From an uncultured Rubritalea sp. (lineage in GTDB: Bacteria > Verrucomicrobiota > Verrucomicrobiia > Verrucomicrobiales > Akkermansiaceae), in NCBI GenBank assembly GCA_937923145.1, contig CALAJT010000010.1:1-62435 (forward strand): 62,435 bases of DNA, written 5' to 3'. Below are positions 50,760-59,397 of the stretch, piece after piece (the first letter of the stretch is position 1; every line of letters begins with the position of its first letter). A program made the translations under genes and the position numbers. Below the pieces are notes generated by a model that had not been told where the DNA came from, did no database searches, and saw only the letters and a list, made by a program, of their open reading frames with translations.

Positions 50760-53072
50760 CTATTTGATCTCCTTGCGAAGCTCTTCTTCAGTGTAAGAAC
50801 CTGCGCGATCTTTCGTAGCCTCTTTGATCTTCTTTACATGATCGGCTTTTACTACTCCGCCTTTATTACCTTTCATATAACGGATGTAGGTCATGAGGCT
50901 GGCTAAATCTTCGTCTGTAAGATCTGTGCGTTCTTTGTAGGCTGGCATTGCTTGCTCGCCTTTATACTCTTCGCCGTTGACTTTGATGGGACCTTCTAAA
51001 CCGTGAAGAATAACTTTCGCCAATACATCTGGATTTCCATTAACCCACTCGGATTCTGCTAGTGGAGGGAATATACCTGCCTGTCCCTGACCTTCAAGTC
51101 CATGACATCCTGAGCATGCCGCGATACCTAGGTAAAGTGATTTGCCATGTTTGTAGCGCTTCTTTTGATCTGCTGGGACTGGAGGTCCTTTAACAACTTT
51201 CTCACCTGCATACTTATCTGCATACTTATCTGCATTGTTGAGCATATTTGTGAGTGATTTTTCCATCGGTAGTTTGAGAGCGATTACCTCGCCTACTTTA
51301 GTACCAAGTCCACTGGTGTAGACTGCCTCTAACTTATCAGCTTCTTTTTTCTTCGCTTTAATGACGGATATTGCTTTCGCATGACTTTCTGAAGTGGCTA
51401 TCTTTCCAAGTGCGAAGACGTATGAGAGAACTGTCTTTGAAGTCGGTTTGTAGCCAATTATTTTTTGAGCTTCTGACTTGCTGGAGTAGTGTGCGAGCTC
51501 GAGTGCGGAGTTGACTAAGTCTATGTTATCCGAGTCAAGAGCCTGCTCGATGAGGTGATTAGGAATCCACTTCATGGACTCGTATGCCCATATTGCATGG
51601 AGAAGAGCGAGATCATTATAAATAGGCTTAGTGTTGAGTTTATTCCACTCTTTATAATCCTCTGTTCCTGTGCTGGAGGTTATTCGCTCTACGATGAGTC
51701 GCTGAGCGGTGTCTCTGACTGTTCCATTTACATGGCTGAGATTTTCTTGTAGCTGGGCTACGGTAGCAGAACTAAGTTTAGGAACTTCGCTCACTTTATT
51801 ACCCTCATAACGCACACGGTAGATCCTGCCATTATTCGGCTTAGGCTTGTCGAGACCACGACTAATGTATTGCTTTCTGAGGTAAGTAGTCATGTAGGTA
51901 GTGTGCTGAATCAGCCCCATATACATATCTATTACCCATAGTGTACCATCAGGAGCAGTGTAAATATTCACTGGGCGGAACCACTCATCAGTAGATGCTA
52001 TGAATTCTTTTTCTTTGAATGGGAATGAGCCTTTAGGTTTACTAGGGTCACTGTGATCGAGTGAAACAGCTTTGATGAGATTACCACAGGGAATGGATAC
52101 GAATGCTGAACCATAAAATTCTTTGGGGAAGTTTTCTCCCCTGTAAATTCCCATTCCAGCAGCTGCTGTACATTTGATGAGCTTTCCTGATTCATTCAGC
52201 ATATTACCTTGGTAAGCACGGTTTACACCTGGATTCATACGAATCGGGTAGACATTATTACTTACTAAAGCTGTGCTAATACTATGTTTAGGTGTGTATT
52301 GAGGATGATGGCGGAAGAGATTAGGACGTGTACTATCGCCATTCAGAGTCTTACTATTAGCATTGTGGTAGAGTCTACCAGCATCGTCTTGAGCAATACC
52401 CCACTGACCGCGAAACGCAGTCTTTTCCTTAACCCATTTGCCATGGATTCTACGGTAGCGGTTGTCTGACTTTGCATTATAATACCAGTTATCTCTACCC
52501 AGTAAGAGCCCATTAGCCTTGTGCTCGGCATTGCCCCCAAGAGCGTAATCCTTGTCTACTAAAATAGGCTCACCTTCAGGAGTGATACCATTTTCGCCTC
52601 CTCTTTTAATAAAATAGAGCTGATCCTTATGAGCATAAAGCAGACCGTCTGATGTGACTGCACAAGCTCTTGGCAGAATGAGTTTATCGAGAAATATTGA
52701 CGTTTTATCAAGCTGTCCATCACCATTGGTGTCTTCGAGCACTTTTATTCTTCCTACTGGAGCATTCTCATCTGTGGAAGCTGCATCTAGCATATAATTC
52801 GTCATTTCTACCACCCACGCTCTGCCGTCAGCATCGAACGATAGACTCACTGGCTGATGAACGCTTTTCTCTGCAATATTCTCTAGCACAAACCCATCCG
52901 CAATCTGAAAGGTTTTAAGCGCCTCTTCTTTATTAAGGAATGGCGACGGTGGAATCTGATCCGCAGGGATTGGGTCTTTTTGAGTGTTAGGATCTTTCTT
53001 GTCTCCATTTTGGGCGCATAATGGCAGAGCGGTGAGACCTAGGAGACAAGTGATGTTTATGATGGCTTTCAT
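50760..53072 (-). CDS. PVC-type membrane-bound dehydrogenase/cytochrome c protein
   Basis: The 770-residue exported protein (signal peptide to about residue 20) has the PVC-family beta-propeller-like dehydrogenase domain (about 50-440: HQPVSLSFDADGRAWVVEM, LGGNAEHKANGL, MNPGVNRAYQGNML). An alpha-helical repeat region (about 450-600) follows, then a C-terminal cytochrome c domain with CSGCH at about 653-657 and a likely axial Met in EQAMPAY (about 709). Such proteins are characteristic of Planctomycetes/Verrucomicrobia and are thought to oxidise sugars or sulfated glycans; the substrate is unknown. A 12-bp tandem duplication in the helical region gives DKYADKYA. Confidence 0.85.
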   Translation of the reverse strand: MKAIINITCLLGLTALPLCAQNGDKKDPNTQKDPIPADQIPPSPFLNKEEALKTFQIADGFVLENIAEKSVHQPVSLSFDADGRAWVVEMTNYMLDAASTDENAPVGRIKVLEDTNGDGQLDKTSIFLDKLILPRACAVTSDGLLYAHKDQLYFIKRGGENGITPEGEPILVDKDYALGGNAEHKANGLLLGRDNWYYNAKSDNRYRRIHGKWVKEKTAFRGQWGIAQDDAGRLYHNANSKTLNGDSTRPNLFRHHPQYTPKHSISTALVSNNVYPIRMNPGVNRAYQGNMLNESGKLIKCTAAAGMGIYRGENFPKEFYGSAFVSIPCGNLIKAVSLDHSDPSKPKGSFPFKEKEFIASTDEWFRPVNIYTAPDGTLWVIDMYMGLIQHTTYMTTYLRKQYISRGLDKPKPNNGRIYRVRYEGNKVSEVPKLSSATVAQLQENLSHVNGTVRDTAQRLIVERITSSTGTEDYKEWNKLNTKPIYNDLALLHAIWAYESMKWIPNHLIEQALDSDNIDLVNSALELAHYSSKSEAQKIIGYKPTSKTVLSYVFALGKIATSESHAKAISVIKAKKKEADKLEAVYTSGLGTKVGEVIALKLPMEKSLTNMLNNADKYADKYAGEKVVKGPPVPADQKKRYKHGKSLYLGIAACSGCHGLEGQGQAGIFPPLAESEWVNGNPDVLAKVILHGLEGPIKVNGEEYKGEQAMPAYKERTDLTDEDLASLMTYIRYMKGNKGGVVKADHVKKIKEATKDRAGSYTEEELRKEIK

Positions 53073-53287
53073 GAGCGGTTAGGTTGTGGTAAAATGTAAT
53101 TATTTATTTATCAGTTGGCTAGTTAAAGTCAATTAGCTTAAGGTTATACCTTCTAGTTTGAAAAGATTTACTGCCTACTGTTTTCCAGTAAGTGTGGTCT
53201 TAACTATTTAAAATGGTCTCTAGATTTTTTTGTTACCTTCGCTCAAATTACAGGCTTCTTGGCGACTGCCTCAGATCTAACACATGC

Positions 53288-53314
53288 GCTGAATGCTGAA
53301 TGCTGAATGCTGAA
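53288..53314. repeat. Heptanucleotide tandem repeat
   Basis: GCTGAAT is repeated three times exactly, followed by GCTGAA. It belongs to the same class of seven-base repeats seen near alaS, cysD/cysN and at 27297. Confidence 0.75.
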
Positions 53315-53446
53315 GTGATAGCTATTGATCCGATGATACAAAGAGTATTTGATATGGATTTCGTAGTTATATATTTTTGAATATACGTCTTCATTTCCAG
53401 ATTCATAGCTTTTTCTACGGCTTTAAATTTTATGTTTTACGACAAA

Positions 53447-53480
53447 AAAAGCGCCCTTTAAATAAATAAAGGACGCTTTT
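53447..53480 (-). terminator. Rho-independent terminator of the coiled-coil cluster
   Basis: On the minus strand AAAAGCGTCCTTTA pairs with TAAAGGGCGCTTTT (one G-U type mismatch) around a six-base loop and runs into a T-tract. Confidence 0.85.
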
Positions 53481-53505
53481 GAAAGTTAATAATTTATGAG
53501 GAAAC

Positions 53506-56500
53506 CTACTCAGCAAGTCGCTGTGCCTGGATTGCCCACTGCTCACGCTGAATGTTGCCATCGAACTCTAGTTCCTTCTGGAAGTAGTCTATCTGTCGCT
53601 CTGACCATAGTGCTATCTGCTTGTGCTTGTAGATACCTAGCTTATTCAGCTGACTGTGTAGACTATCAGAAACTCCGAATATGTCTCCAAGATTGTCTTG
53701 AGACTTTGGCGCTTTCAGGTAGATGATGCCCTTATCTGCGTCTTGCTCTACGCCAGCTCCGAATGATGCTAGCATTGTCTGTTTGGTGAGTTCGGTAATC
53801 TGCTTTCTGAGACGTTCGATTTCCTCGTCCTTGCCAGAGTATTTATTTTCTATCTCGCTGAGTGATTCCTCTAACTTAGTTACAGTTTTTTGCTGATTAC
53901 TAGTTTCGCTACTTAGCTTATTAACTAAGGCCTCTTTCTTCTCTAACTCCGTGATTGCCTTATCCAGTTTGGAGGTATCAGATAGTTTGTCTTGTAGCTT
54001 AGAAATCTCTGCATCGCGGGATTCTACGTGTTTTTCTAACTCTTCGAGCCTGCTAGCCGTGGTGCTAGTTTTCTCGCTGAGGAATTTCACGCGCCCCTCT
54101 CTCTCCTCTAGTTTTTCTTTGAGAAGTGTTAGCTCAGAGGTATCACTTGCTTTAGCAATAGCTCGCTCTAGCTCATTCTGCTTTTGCTGAATGCGGGACT
54201 TTAGGGTGGAAATCTCGTCTTGATGATTCACATTCTCTTTATGGATATCATCCAGTTGCTTATTCTTACCAGCCAGTTGATCTTTTAACCCATCTACCTC
54301 TGAGGTATCGTTGATTGATGATTTGATCGTCAACAACTCGGACTTCGCGTGGTTGAGTGCTGCTTCTAGTTCATTTAGTATCGCGTCTTTCGTTTCCATG
54401 AGGTGAGTTAGTTTGTTTAGTTCCAGAGTTTTGTAATTAAGAGCTTCGCGTATTTTATCTATCTCTGAGGTGTCATTACTTAGGCTTTTCAGACTCTCTA
54501 TTTCATGTTCGCTTTTGGCTAGCGCTTTTTCGAGGTCTGTTATCTTACTTTCCTTCTCTGATGTCTGATTACTCAGCGTGTTTATAAATCCTATTTTGTG
54601 GTCTAGTTGGTTTTTAAGGTCATCTACTCTTGAAGTATCGGCTAGCTTCTGGCGACTGCTGTTTACCTCTGCTCGCAGTTCGGTAATTTCTGCTAGATGA
54701 GTGTTACGCTGATTCTCCAGCTCTTGTGCTCTAGTTTGCGCTACCTCTGCTTCCTGTCTGATCGAGTTGAGCGTGATATCCTTCTGATCTATCTCATCCT
54801 TCAAGTGATCTATCTCAGTAGAATTGCCCAGTGTTTGCTGGAGCTTGATTAATTCATCACTCTGATGAATCGTAGTCTTCTCTAGCTCAATTAGTCTTTC
54901 ATGCTTGCCTTTATTTTCAACTAGTAGGAGATCTATACGCTCTTGCTTGCTTGTGATTTGCTTATTCAGGACATCTAGCTTAGAAGTGTCGGTAAGCTCC
55001 TTACGTAAACGCTCTACTTCTAGGTGACTCTCCACTAATTGCCTTTCAGCTATTTCACTCTTCTCGTTGAGCTGGAATTTCTGATCAGTGAGGCTCTCCA
55101 ACGCTTGATGGCTATCAGCCAAGTCAGATTTGAGTTTAGCTATTTCGTTAGGATCAACAACTTTAGAGTAGAGAGTTTTGATCTCTGAACCTTTACTATC
55201 GATCTCAGACTGTAATGCTTTCACATGGTCTTCTTTCTCTATCAATGTAGACTTGAGTGCATCTAGCTCGCTAGTGTTCTCTAGCTCTGAACGTAAGCGC
55301 CCAACTTCAGCATGGCTTTCATCGAGTTGCTTTGCCTTAGATTCTAAATCTTTCTGTAGTTGCATCAGGTCTGAGGCTACACCATTTGATTTAGCAAGTT
55401 TAGCTCCTTGTGTTTCGAGTTCAGATTGCAGCTTATTCATAGCCGCCTCTTTCTCTTTCAGGGTAGACTTGAGACCGTCTATTTCGCTGGTGTTTTCGAG
55501 CTCCTTGCGCAGGCGCTTTACTTCAGCATGGCTCTCATTGAGTTGCTTCGCTTTCGTATCTACATCCTTTTGTAGCAGCTCTAACTTAGAGGCTACAACA
55601 TTTGATTTTGCTAGCTTAGCTCCTTGCGTTTCGAGTTCAGATTGTAGCTTATTCATGGCTGCCTCTCTCTCTTTCAGGTTAGACTTGAGACCGTCTATTT
55701 CACTGGTGTTTTCGAGTTCATTGCGCAGGCGCTTTACTTCAGCATGGCTCTCATTGAGTTGCTTCGCTTTCGTATCTAAATCCTTTTGTAGCTGCCCTAA
55801 CTTAGAGGCTACACCATTTGATTTTGCTAGCTTAGCTCCTTGTGTTTCGAGTTCGGATTGCAGCTTATTCATGGCTGCTTCTTTCTCTTTCAGAGTAGAC
55901 TTCAGACCGTCTATTTCGCTGGTGTTTTCGAGTTCCTTACGGAGGCGCTCTACTTCAGCATGGCTCGCATCAAGTTGCTCTACTTTAATGCCTAGCTCTT
56001 TCTTAATATGTCCTAGCTCAGCCGCAAAGCCTTTTGATTTATTCAGTTCAGCTCCTTGACTATTAATCTTAGAATGTAACTCACTAAGCTTCGCCTCTTT
56101 TTCTTTAATTACTAAATGAAGTGAATCGATTTCGCTCGTATTCTCTAATTCGGAACGGAGACGCTTTACTTCTGCATGGCTTTCATCTAGCTGTTTCACC
56201 TTTATCTGAAGCTCTTTATTTGCTGTCTCTGCATGGCTGTTAAGAGCTTCTAGCTCAGTATTCTTTCTCTCTAGTTCAGCTGTCAGCCCTTCTAGTTGTG
56301 AGGTATCTTGAAGCTTTGACTTCAAGTCTTTGAGCTCGGCATGTGTATCTCTCAGGTAGCTTTCTAACTGATCGATTCGTTGCTGTTTGCCAGTGTTGTG
56401 CTTCTCTAGATCTTTAAGCTTATCAATGTTAGATTGATAATCATTATGCAAAAGAGAGTAAGTGCGCTTCTTCTCATCAAGCTCATCTTGCATTCCTCCG

Positions 56501-58980
56501 AAACTCACTATCTTATTATCGCGCTCACCAAGTAGGTGCTCAAGCTCGCTGATCTTGGTCTCTCTAGCTTTCAAATTATTACCTAAATCTGATATTATCG
56601 ATTCTTTCTGTGAAATGTCCGTCTGGAAGAGCCCGAGTTTTTGTCTCACACCTTCGACCTCAGACTGGTCTTCTAGTTGATCATTGAGATTATTGATTTG
56701 AGCTGTATCTTGCTCTACCTTGTCTTCGAGCCCTTTGATCTTATCACTTAGCTTGACAGTTGTGGCGTCTCTCTCTCCGAGGTAACGCTCTAGTTCTTCT
56801 ATGCGTTTTTGTCTACCAACATTAGCCTCATGACTTTCGTCTAGCTGCTTCTGCTTACTACCTAATTCAGCTTTGGTTTTCTCTAGCTGATCCGCTAGCT
56901 CATCTCGCTCAGAAGTGTCTTTGACATGCTTTCGTAGTGTATTGAGCTCGTTTAGATCCTTTGTCTTCTGCGCTCTGATGCTCTGGAGCTCTTGCTGCAG
57001 ATGCGTGATGTGATTTTCTTTTTCAGCGAATTGATTACGCTGCTTTAGGAACTCTTCTTTCTTAGCTCCTAAGACAGAGTTATGCTCAGCGATGAGCGAT
57101 TGCTGATGGTCATTTGTCGCTTTGAGAGCGTCGATCTGCTTGGTAAACTTCTCTTGCTCAGAATTATCCTGTAGCTGAAGTTCCATGTTAGATAGAGCTT
57201 CTTTTTGACCTTTAATCTCTGTGTCCTTCTCAGAAACTGTTGTCTCTAGTAGTTCTATCTTAGATTCGTAGGATACATTTTTTTGGTCTAGCTTTTCTAG
57301 CTCTTTTTCTTTCGATAAAAGGACTTTTTTAAGGTCAGTTAATTCCGCTAGCGGCTTTTTAGTGTCCTCAGCCAGTTTGGCTACTTTAGATTGCTCTTCA
57401 GAGAGTGTTTTCTGAGCTTTAGACAGAACAGTGTCTTTCTCAGAAAGCTGAGATTGTAATAAAGAGAGTCTTCCATTTAGATTATCGCGCTCACTTGTGT
57501 CTGCTAATTTAGAATTGAGATCATTACACTTTTTCTCAAGTTCAGCTATCTTAGCATTCTTGTCTTTAGACTCATCGACCAACTTATTGATCTCCTCACC
57601 ACGAGTGTTTAGCTGCAATTCAAATTCCTTGATCTTAGCACTTAGCTGATCCATTTGAGTGGTATCTTTAAGCTGCTTGTTAAGGCTATTAATATCACTA
57701 TCTTTCTTAACTAGTGCTTTCTCTAGATCCTTAATCTGTACTTGGAGATTACTTAGTTTTCCGTTCTTTTCGCTCAGATCATTATTGAGCTTTTCGATTG
57801 TTGAATCCTTTAGGACTCCCTGCTCTTTTAGATTTGCTACGTGCTCTTTTTGCTTTTCGAAGACTAGTTCGACTCCCTTTAGTTGCTCTTTCAGAGTGCT
57901 AATCTTCTCATCTCTGCCTTGAACATCATTGGTAAGCATCCCTATTTTCTCCATTGCTGTATCCAGCTCGGAGGTATCCTCCATTTGGGAAACAAGAGCT
58001 GTTAGCTTTTGGTTACGCGCATTTAAATCAGTCTGTAGTAGTCCTACCTGGTGTTGCTTCTGGTCTAACTCTCCAGCTAGCTTCTTCATCGCTGACTCTT
58101 TCTCTACTAATTGAGTTTCTTTAATAAACATCGTCTTCTTGATGTCTTCAAGCTCAGTTCCTTTAGCTGCTAGTTCTTCAAGTTCGTCGCACTTCAGCTT
58201 AGATTCTTCTAGATTTTTTTGTAGTTCTGTGAGCGAGTCATTTCGAGTTTTGAGGTCCAGTTTGACCGCCTCATAGCGCTTCTCTTTTTCAGTGAGTGAT
58301 GCATTTACAGCAGTGAGCTTTGACTCTAGTTCTCCATTTTGCTTAATCCTTGTTTTGAGGTCATTGATATCACTATTCTTCTTAAGAATGATGTTTTCTA
58401 ACTTGCTAAGTTTCTCATCACGCTTCTTGAGATTCAACTGTAGTTCGTTGATCTTTGTTCGCTTAAGTTCTATCTCTGTAGTGTATTTCTTATCCACTTC
58501 AGCAGCCTTCTTTTCAAAGAGTTTGATCTTCTCAGGCTCCTCTTGGTTTGATTTTAGAACATTGATCTGGGCTAGATTATCACGCTTATTCTTCTGATAT
58601 TCATTCTCGATCGACATCAGCTTACGGTTCGCCTCTTTAAGACTTATCGCATGTTTGGTGCGCAGTTCTTCTTGCTGAGCGATGATTTGCTTCGCCTTCT
58701 CAGCCTCATCTTGCCAACGCTTTTTGACCGACATCCAATATTCTTCTTTCTTCTCGTATGCTCCACGATATTCGTCCGCGATTCTGCGGTGCACATTAGT
58801 TTCATGCCTTAGCTCATTAGTGAGGCGCTTATGGCTACTTAGTGAGTTTACTAGAAGTTTTTGCTTTTTATTATTGCCGCCACGGTCAGCGAATTGTCCC
58901 CATATATAGAAGAGAGTTGCGGTGACGCCAGCCACTATGAAGAAAGCCAGGAGGTAGAATATATCGTTAAATTGATCCAT
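53506..58980 (-). CDS. Giant membrane-anchored coiled-coil protein with C-terminal HhH-like domain
   Basis: The 1,824-residue protein has one N-terminal membrane segment (about 9-28) followed by basic residues, which suggests the rest is cytoplasmic. Residues about 45-1735 are continuous heptad-rich coiled coil, split by a recurring [D/N]-[T/S]-[S/T]-[E/K/R/Q]-h-[D/E] marker. Seven marker intervals are exactly 55 residues, others 62, 72, 83, 104 or 111. Residues 947-1234 are four 72-residue tandem copies, three almost identical. The C-terminus (about 1760-1824: LGIYKHKQIALWSERQI, EFDGNIQREQWAIQAQRL) resembles the helix-hairpin-helix-like domain found at the end of some NuoE and other bacterial proteins. 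It is last in a three-gene unit with an OmpA/BON protein and a 90-residue membrane protein. Function unknown; a long scaffold or tether is likely. Confidence 0.85.
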   Translation of the reverse strand: MDQFNDIFYLLAFFIVAGVTATLFYIWGQFADRGGNNKKQKLLVNSLSSHKRLTNELRHETNVHRRIADEYRGAYEKKEEYWMSVKKRWQDEAEKAKQIIAQQEELRTKHAISLKEANRKLMSIENEYQKNKRDNLAQINVLKSNQEEPEKIKLFEKKAAEVDKKYTTEIELKRTKINELQLNLKKRDEKLSKLENIILKKNSDINDLKTRIKQNGELESKLTAVNASLTEKEKRYEAVKLDLKTRNDSLTELQKNLEESKLKCDELEELAAKGTELEDIKKTMFIKETQLVEKESAMKKLAGELDQKQHQVGLLQTDLNARNQKLTALVSQMEDTSELDTAMEKIGMLTNDVQGRDEKISTLKEQLKGVELVFEKQKEHVANLKEQGVLKDSTIEKLNNDLSEKNGKLSNLQVQIKDLEKALVKKDSDINSLNKQLKDTTQMDQLSAKIKEFELQLNTRGEEINKLVDESKDKNAKIAELEKKCNDLNSKLADTSERDNLNGRLSLLQSQLSEKDTVLSKAQKTLSEEQSKVAKLAEDTKKPLAELTDLKKVLLSKEKELEKLDQKNVSYESKIELLETTVSEKDTEIKGQKEALSNMELQLQDNSEQEKFTKQIDALKATNDHQQSLIAEHNSVLGAKKEEFLKQRNQFAEKENHITHLQQELQSIRAQKTKDLNELNTLRKHVKDTSERDELADQLEKTKAELGSKQKQLDESHEANVGRQKRIEELERYLGERDATTVKLSDKIKGLEDKVEQDTAQINNLNDQLEDQSEVEGVRQKLGLFQTDISQKESIISDLGNNLKARETKISELEHLLGERDNKIVSFGGMQDELDEKKRTYSLLHNDYQSNIDKLKDLEKHNTGKQQRIDQLESYLRDTHAELKDLKSKLQDTSQLEGLTAELERKNTELEALNSHAETANKELQIKVKQLDESHAEVKRLRSELENTSEIDSLHLVIKEKEAKLSELHSKINSQGAELNKSKGFAAELGHIKKELGIKVEQLDASHAEVERLRKELENTSEIDGLKSTLKEKEAAMNKLQSELETQGAKLAKSNGVASKLGQLQKDLDTKAKQLNESHAEVKRLRNELENTSEIDGLKSNLKEREAAMNKLQSELETQGAKLAKSNVVASKLELLQKDVDTKAKQLNESHAEVKRLRKELENTSEIDGLKSTLKEKEAAMNKLQSELETQGAKLAKSNGVASDLMQLQKDLESKAKQLDESHAEVGRLRSELENTSELDALKSTLIEKEDHVKALQSEIDSKGSEIKTLYSKVVDPNEIAKLKSDLADSHQALESLTDQKFQLNEKSEIAERQLVESHLEVERLRKELTDTSKLDVLNKQITSKQERIDLLLVENKGKHERLIELEKTTIHQSDELIKLQQTLGNSTEIDHLKDEIDQKDITLNSIRQEAEVAQTRAQELENQRNTHLAEITELRAEVNSSRQKLADTSRVDDLKNQLDHKIGFINTLSNQTSEKESKITDLEKALAKSEHEIESLKSLSNDTSEIDKIREALNYKTLELNKLTHLMETKDAILNELEAALNHAKSELLTIKSSINDTSEVDGLKDQLAGKNKQLDDIHKENVNHQDEISTLKSRIQQKQNELERAIAKASDTSELTLLKEKLEEREGRVKFLSEKTSTTASRLEELEKHVESRDAEISKLQDKLSDTSKLDKAITELEKKEALVNKLSSETSNQQKTVTKLEESLSEIENKYSGKDEEIERLRKQITELTKQTMLASFGAGVEQDADKGIIYLKAPKSQDNLGDIFGVSDSLHSQLNKLGIYKHKQIALWSERQIDYFQKELEFDGNIQREQWAIQAQRLAE
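55279..56142 (-). repeat. Four 216-bp tandem repeats in the coiled-coil gene
   Basis: Units at 55927-56142 (most diverged), 55711-55926, 55495-55710 and 55279-55494 each code for 72 residues starting NTSEID. The last three differ from each other at fewer than ten residues, so the duplication is recent or is kept uniform by recombination. Confidence 0.9.
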
Positions 58981-59061
58981 TGTTGGTGGGGTAAAGTTAA
59001 TTTTGGGGAGGGATGAAGGAGGGTTTTATAAATTTAGTATTACTTGGATAAGTAGTTATTA

Positions 59062-59334
59062 TTACTTTTCTTCAGGGACTTCGGTCATGCTTTTAGTTTC
59101 TTGTTTTACCAATAGTTGATACTCAGCATTAAATTTCTTTGCTGTATTAAGTTCATCTAACAGCTCTTTCTTAATATCATGCAGTTCTTTCTGCACGATA
59201 CGCCCACTGGGTCTAATTAGCCTGCTAATAAGCCAACCTAGGAAAAAGAATACTAGTCCTAGAATTGCGATAGCTATCACATGTTGAAGATTTGAATACT
59301 CATTAAATTTATCGTAGCCTATGAATAGTAACAT
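59062..59334 (-). CDS. Small membrane protein with cytoplasmic helix
   Basis: The 90-residue protein has one strong membrane segment (about 17-41, with GLVFFFLGW) followed by RLIRPSGR, then a charged helix (ELHDIKKELLDELNTAKKF). The positive charges after the segment place the helix in the cytoplasm. It lies between the OmpA/BON gene and the giant coiled-coil gene, with gaps of 63 and 81 bp. It has no recognised family; its helix could pair with the coiled coil. Confidence 0.7.
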   Translation of the reverse strand: MLLFIGYDKFNEYSNLQHVIAIAILGLVFFFLGWLISRLIRPSGRIVQKELHDIKKELLDELNTAKKFNAEYQLLVKQETKSMTEVPEEK

Positions 59335-59397
59335 CGTTTTAGTTGGTAAATGGTTTGTTTATTGGGGAGGATTTGGGGGTGTTATCGAACTTAATAT

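Larger units (their letters stand above)
53073..53505. other. Intergenic region with heptanucleotide repeat and terminator
   Basis: The 433 bp contain no supported gene. They include three exact GCTGAAT units plus a partial fourth (53288-53314) and, at the left border of the coiled-coil gene, a strong terminator (53447-53480). Confidence 0.5.

Noticed and set aside
55178-56059. 293-codon Ser/Phe-rich frame opposite the coiled-coil repeats
   Set aside because: Antisense shadow of the tandem repeats; no start signal or family.
55279-56142. Regular repeats considered as a CRISPR array
   Set aside because: The repeats are 216 bp, contiguous, in frame and code for coiled coil; there are no spacers and no cas genes.
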